Assembly: GCA_003488445.1 (NCBI GenBank)
Contig: DNLO01000082.1
Coordinates: 1 to 6,285, forward strand
Direction: 5' to 3'
DNA length: 6,285 nucleotides
Origin: Lachnospiraceae bacterium
Lineage (GTDB): Bacteria; Bacillota; Clostridia; Lachnospirales; Lachnospiraceae
Position 1 is the first letter of the stretch. Each line of letters opens with the position of its first letter. Below, piece after piece: positions 5,956-6,285 of the stretch. The translations under genes and the position numbers were made by a program. Below the pieces are notes generated by a model. It searched no databases. It saw only the letters and a list, made by a program, of their open reading frames with translations, and had not been told where the DNA came from.

Positions 5956-6039
5956 CTTGCAAAGCAGAAAAGTGTTTCTCGAACCGGCAGCGATCTACTT
6001 GCAAGGCAGAAAAGTGTTTCTCGGACCGGCAGCGATCTA
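5956..6039. repeat. Two tandem copies of a 42-bp repeat between converging genes
   Basis: Copy 1 (5956-5997) and copy 2 (5998-6039) both begin CTTGCAA and end GGCAGCGATCTA, and differ at only two positions (A5963 versus G6005, and A5982 versus G6024). Each contains AGAAAAGTGTTTCT, a 5-bp inverted repeat with a 4-base loop. The second copy ends at the base next to the stop codon of the HD-GYP gene (6040-6042 on the - strand). The array fills most of the 124-bp convergent gap. I see no GC-rich hairpin followed by a T-run on either strand, so a classical terminator for either gene is not evident; the repeat may serve that role in another way or be a minisatellite or REP-like unit. Confidence 0.85.
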
Positions 6040-6285
6040 CTAAGCTCGGCGCTCCCAGGCCCTGCTTTCTCTGAACATAGCGAGTATCTCTCCGTCGAGC
6101 TTGCCCTCGTCGCGCATGCTCTCGAGGATGGAGAAGGCTTTCTCGGGGGGCATGGGTGGCTTGTAGGGTCTGTCCTCGGCGGTGAGGGCGTCATAGATGT
6201 CTATGATCGTGAGGAGACGGCTCTCAAAGGGCAGCTCGTCATCTGACAGTCTGTTGGGATAACCTGTTCCGTTGATGAACTCGTG
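6040..6285 (-). CDS. HD-GYP-type phosphohydrolase, C-terminal part (5' end outside the window)
   Basis: The - strand is open from the right edge to a TAG at 6042-6040, giving 81 residues. They start with HEFINGTGYPNRLSDDELPF and continue with LLTIIDIYDALTAEDRPYKP, then AFSILESMRDEGKLDGEIL and a FRESRAWE tail. This is the second half of an HD-GYP domain: the HExxxGxGYP motif, the metal-binding Asp in IIDIYDAL, and RPYK followed by the closing helices. Complete HD-GYP enzymes hydrolyse cyclic di-GMP; related HD proteins act on other nucleotides, and the N-terminal domains that would decide its input are not visible. The usual DGxGYP reads NGTGYP here, an Asp-to-Asn change. The gene converges on the M15 peptidase gene with 124 bases between the stop codons, so it is not part of that operon. 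Confidence 0.88.
   Translation of the reverse strand, partial: HEFINGTGYPNRLSDDELPFESRLLTIIDIYDALTAEDRPYKPPMPPEKAFSILESMRDEGKLDGEILAMFRESRAWERRA

Noticed and set aside
5949..5963. TATATCAGCTTGCAAAG-type sequence near the 42-bp repeat as a relative of the upstream palindrome arm
   Set aside because: The match to ATATCAGCTGCAC is broken by an extra T and then stops, so it is short enough to be chance.
5861..6043. A 60-codon + strand ORF ending in two 14-residue repeats
   Set aside because: It begins inside the M15 peptidase gene in another frame and continues only because the 42-bp repeat has no stop in that frame. It has no ribosome binding site or domain.
5952..6194. An 80-codon - strand ORF with a duplicated peptide (RSLPVRETLFC twice)
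   Set aside because: Its N-terminal part overlaps the HD-GYP coding sequence in another frame, and the repeated peptide is simply the 42-bp tandem repeat read in frame. The HD-GYP frame is the real one.

Overview
The window looks like chromosomal DNA of a Gram-positive anaerobe of the Clostridia, most likely a Lachnospiraceae-type genome of moderate GC content. The basis is indirect: arginine codons AGG/AGA are preferred, the exported proteins carry long acidic Ser-Glu-Asp linkers ('VSED' style), lipobox lipoproteins are present, and the HD-GYP, WYL and transglutaminase-like families have the flavour seen in that group. No RNA gene, CRISPR array, transposase, phage gene or recognisable defence or biosynthetic system was found.

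Layout. Positions 1-314 hold no confident gene. They are dominated by a roughly 220-bp imperfect palindrome (45-264) whose outer arms match at 23 of 24 positions, with a further copy of the arm core just downstream (276-289). From 315 to 5915 six genes lie on the + strand with gaps of at most 39 bases or short overlaps. In order they are: a small conserved-looking cytoplasmic protein, a cytoplasmic alpha/beta hydrolase of the esterase type, a WYL-domain transcriptional regulator, a membrane-anchored transglutaminase-like (papain-fold) protein, an orphan lipoprotein, and a lipoprotein with an M15 (VanY-like) peptidoglycan peptidase domain. A convergent gene enters from the right edge on the - strand (6040-6285). 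It is the C-terminal part of an HD-GYP-type phosphohydrolase. The 124-bp gap between the converging genes contains two tandem copies of a 42-bp repeat that ends exactly at the stop codon of the HD-GYP gene.

How it may work together. The tight packing suggests one transcription unit or two closely linked ones. The first two genes are translationally coupled (ATGA overlap). The last three all encode proteins predicted to sit on the outer face of the cytoplasmic membrane, and two of them have recognisable cell-wall or protein-modifying folds. The WYL protein in the middle is the natural candidate regulator. A cell-envelope remodelling module under WYL control is my inference from gene order and domains, not something the sequence proves. 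The most unusual sequence signals are the two non-coding repeats at the ends of the operon and the uncharacterised C-terminal domain of the orphan lipoprotein.
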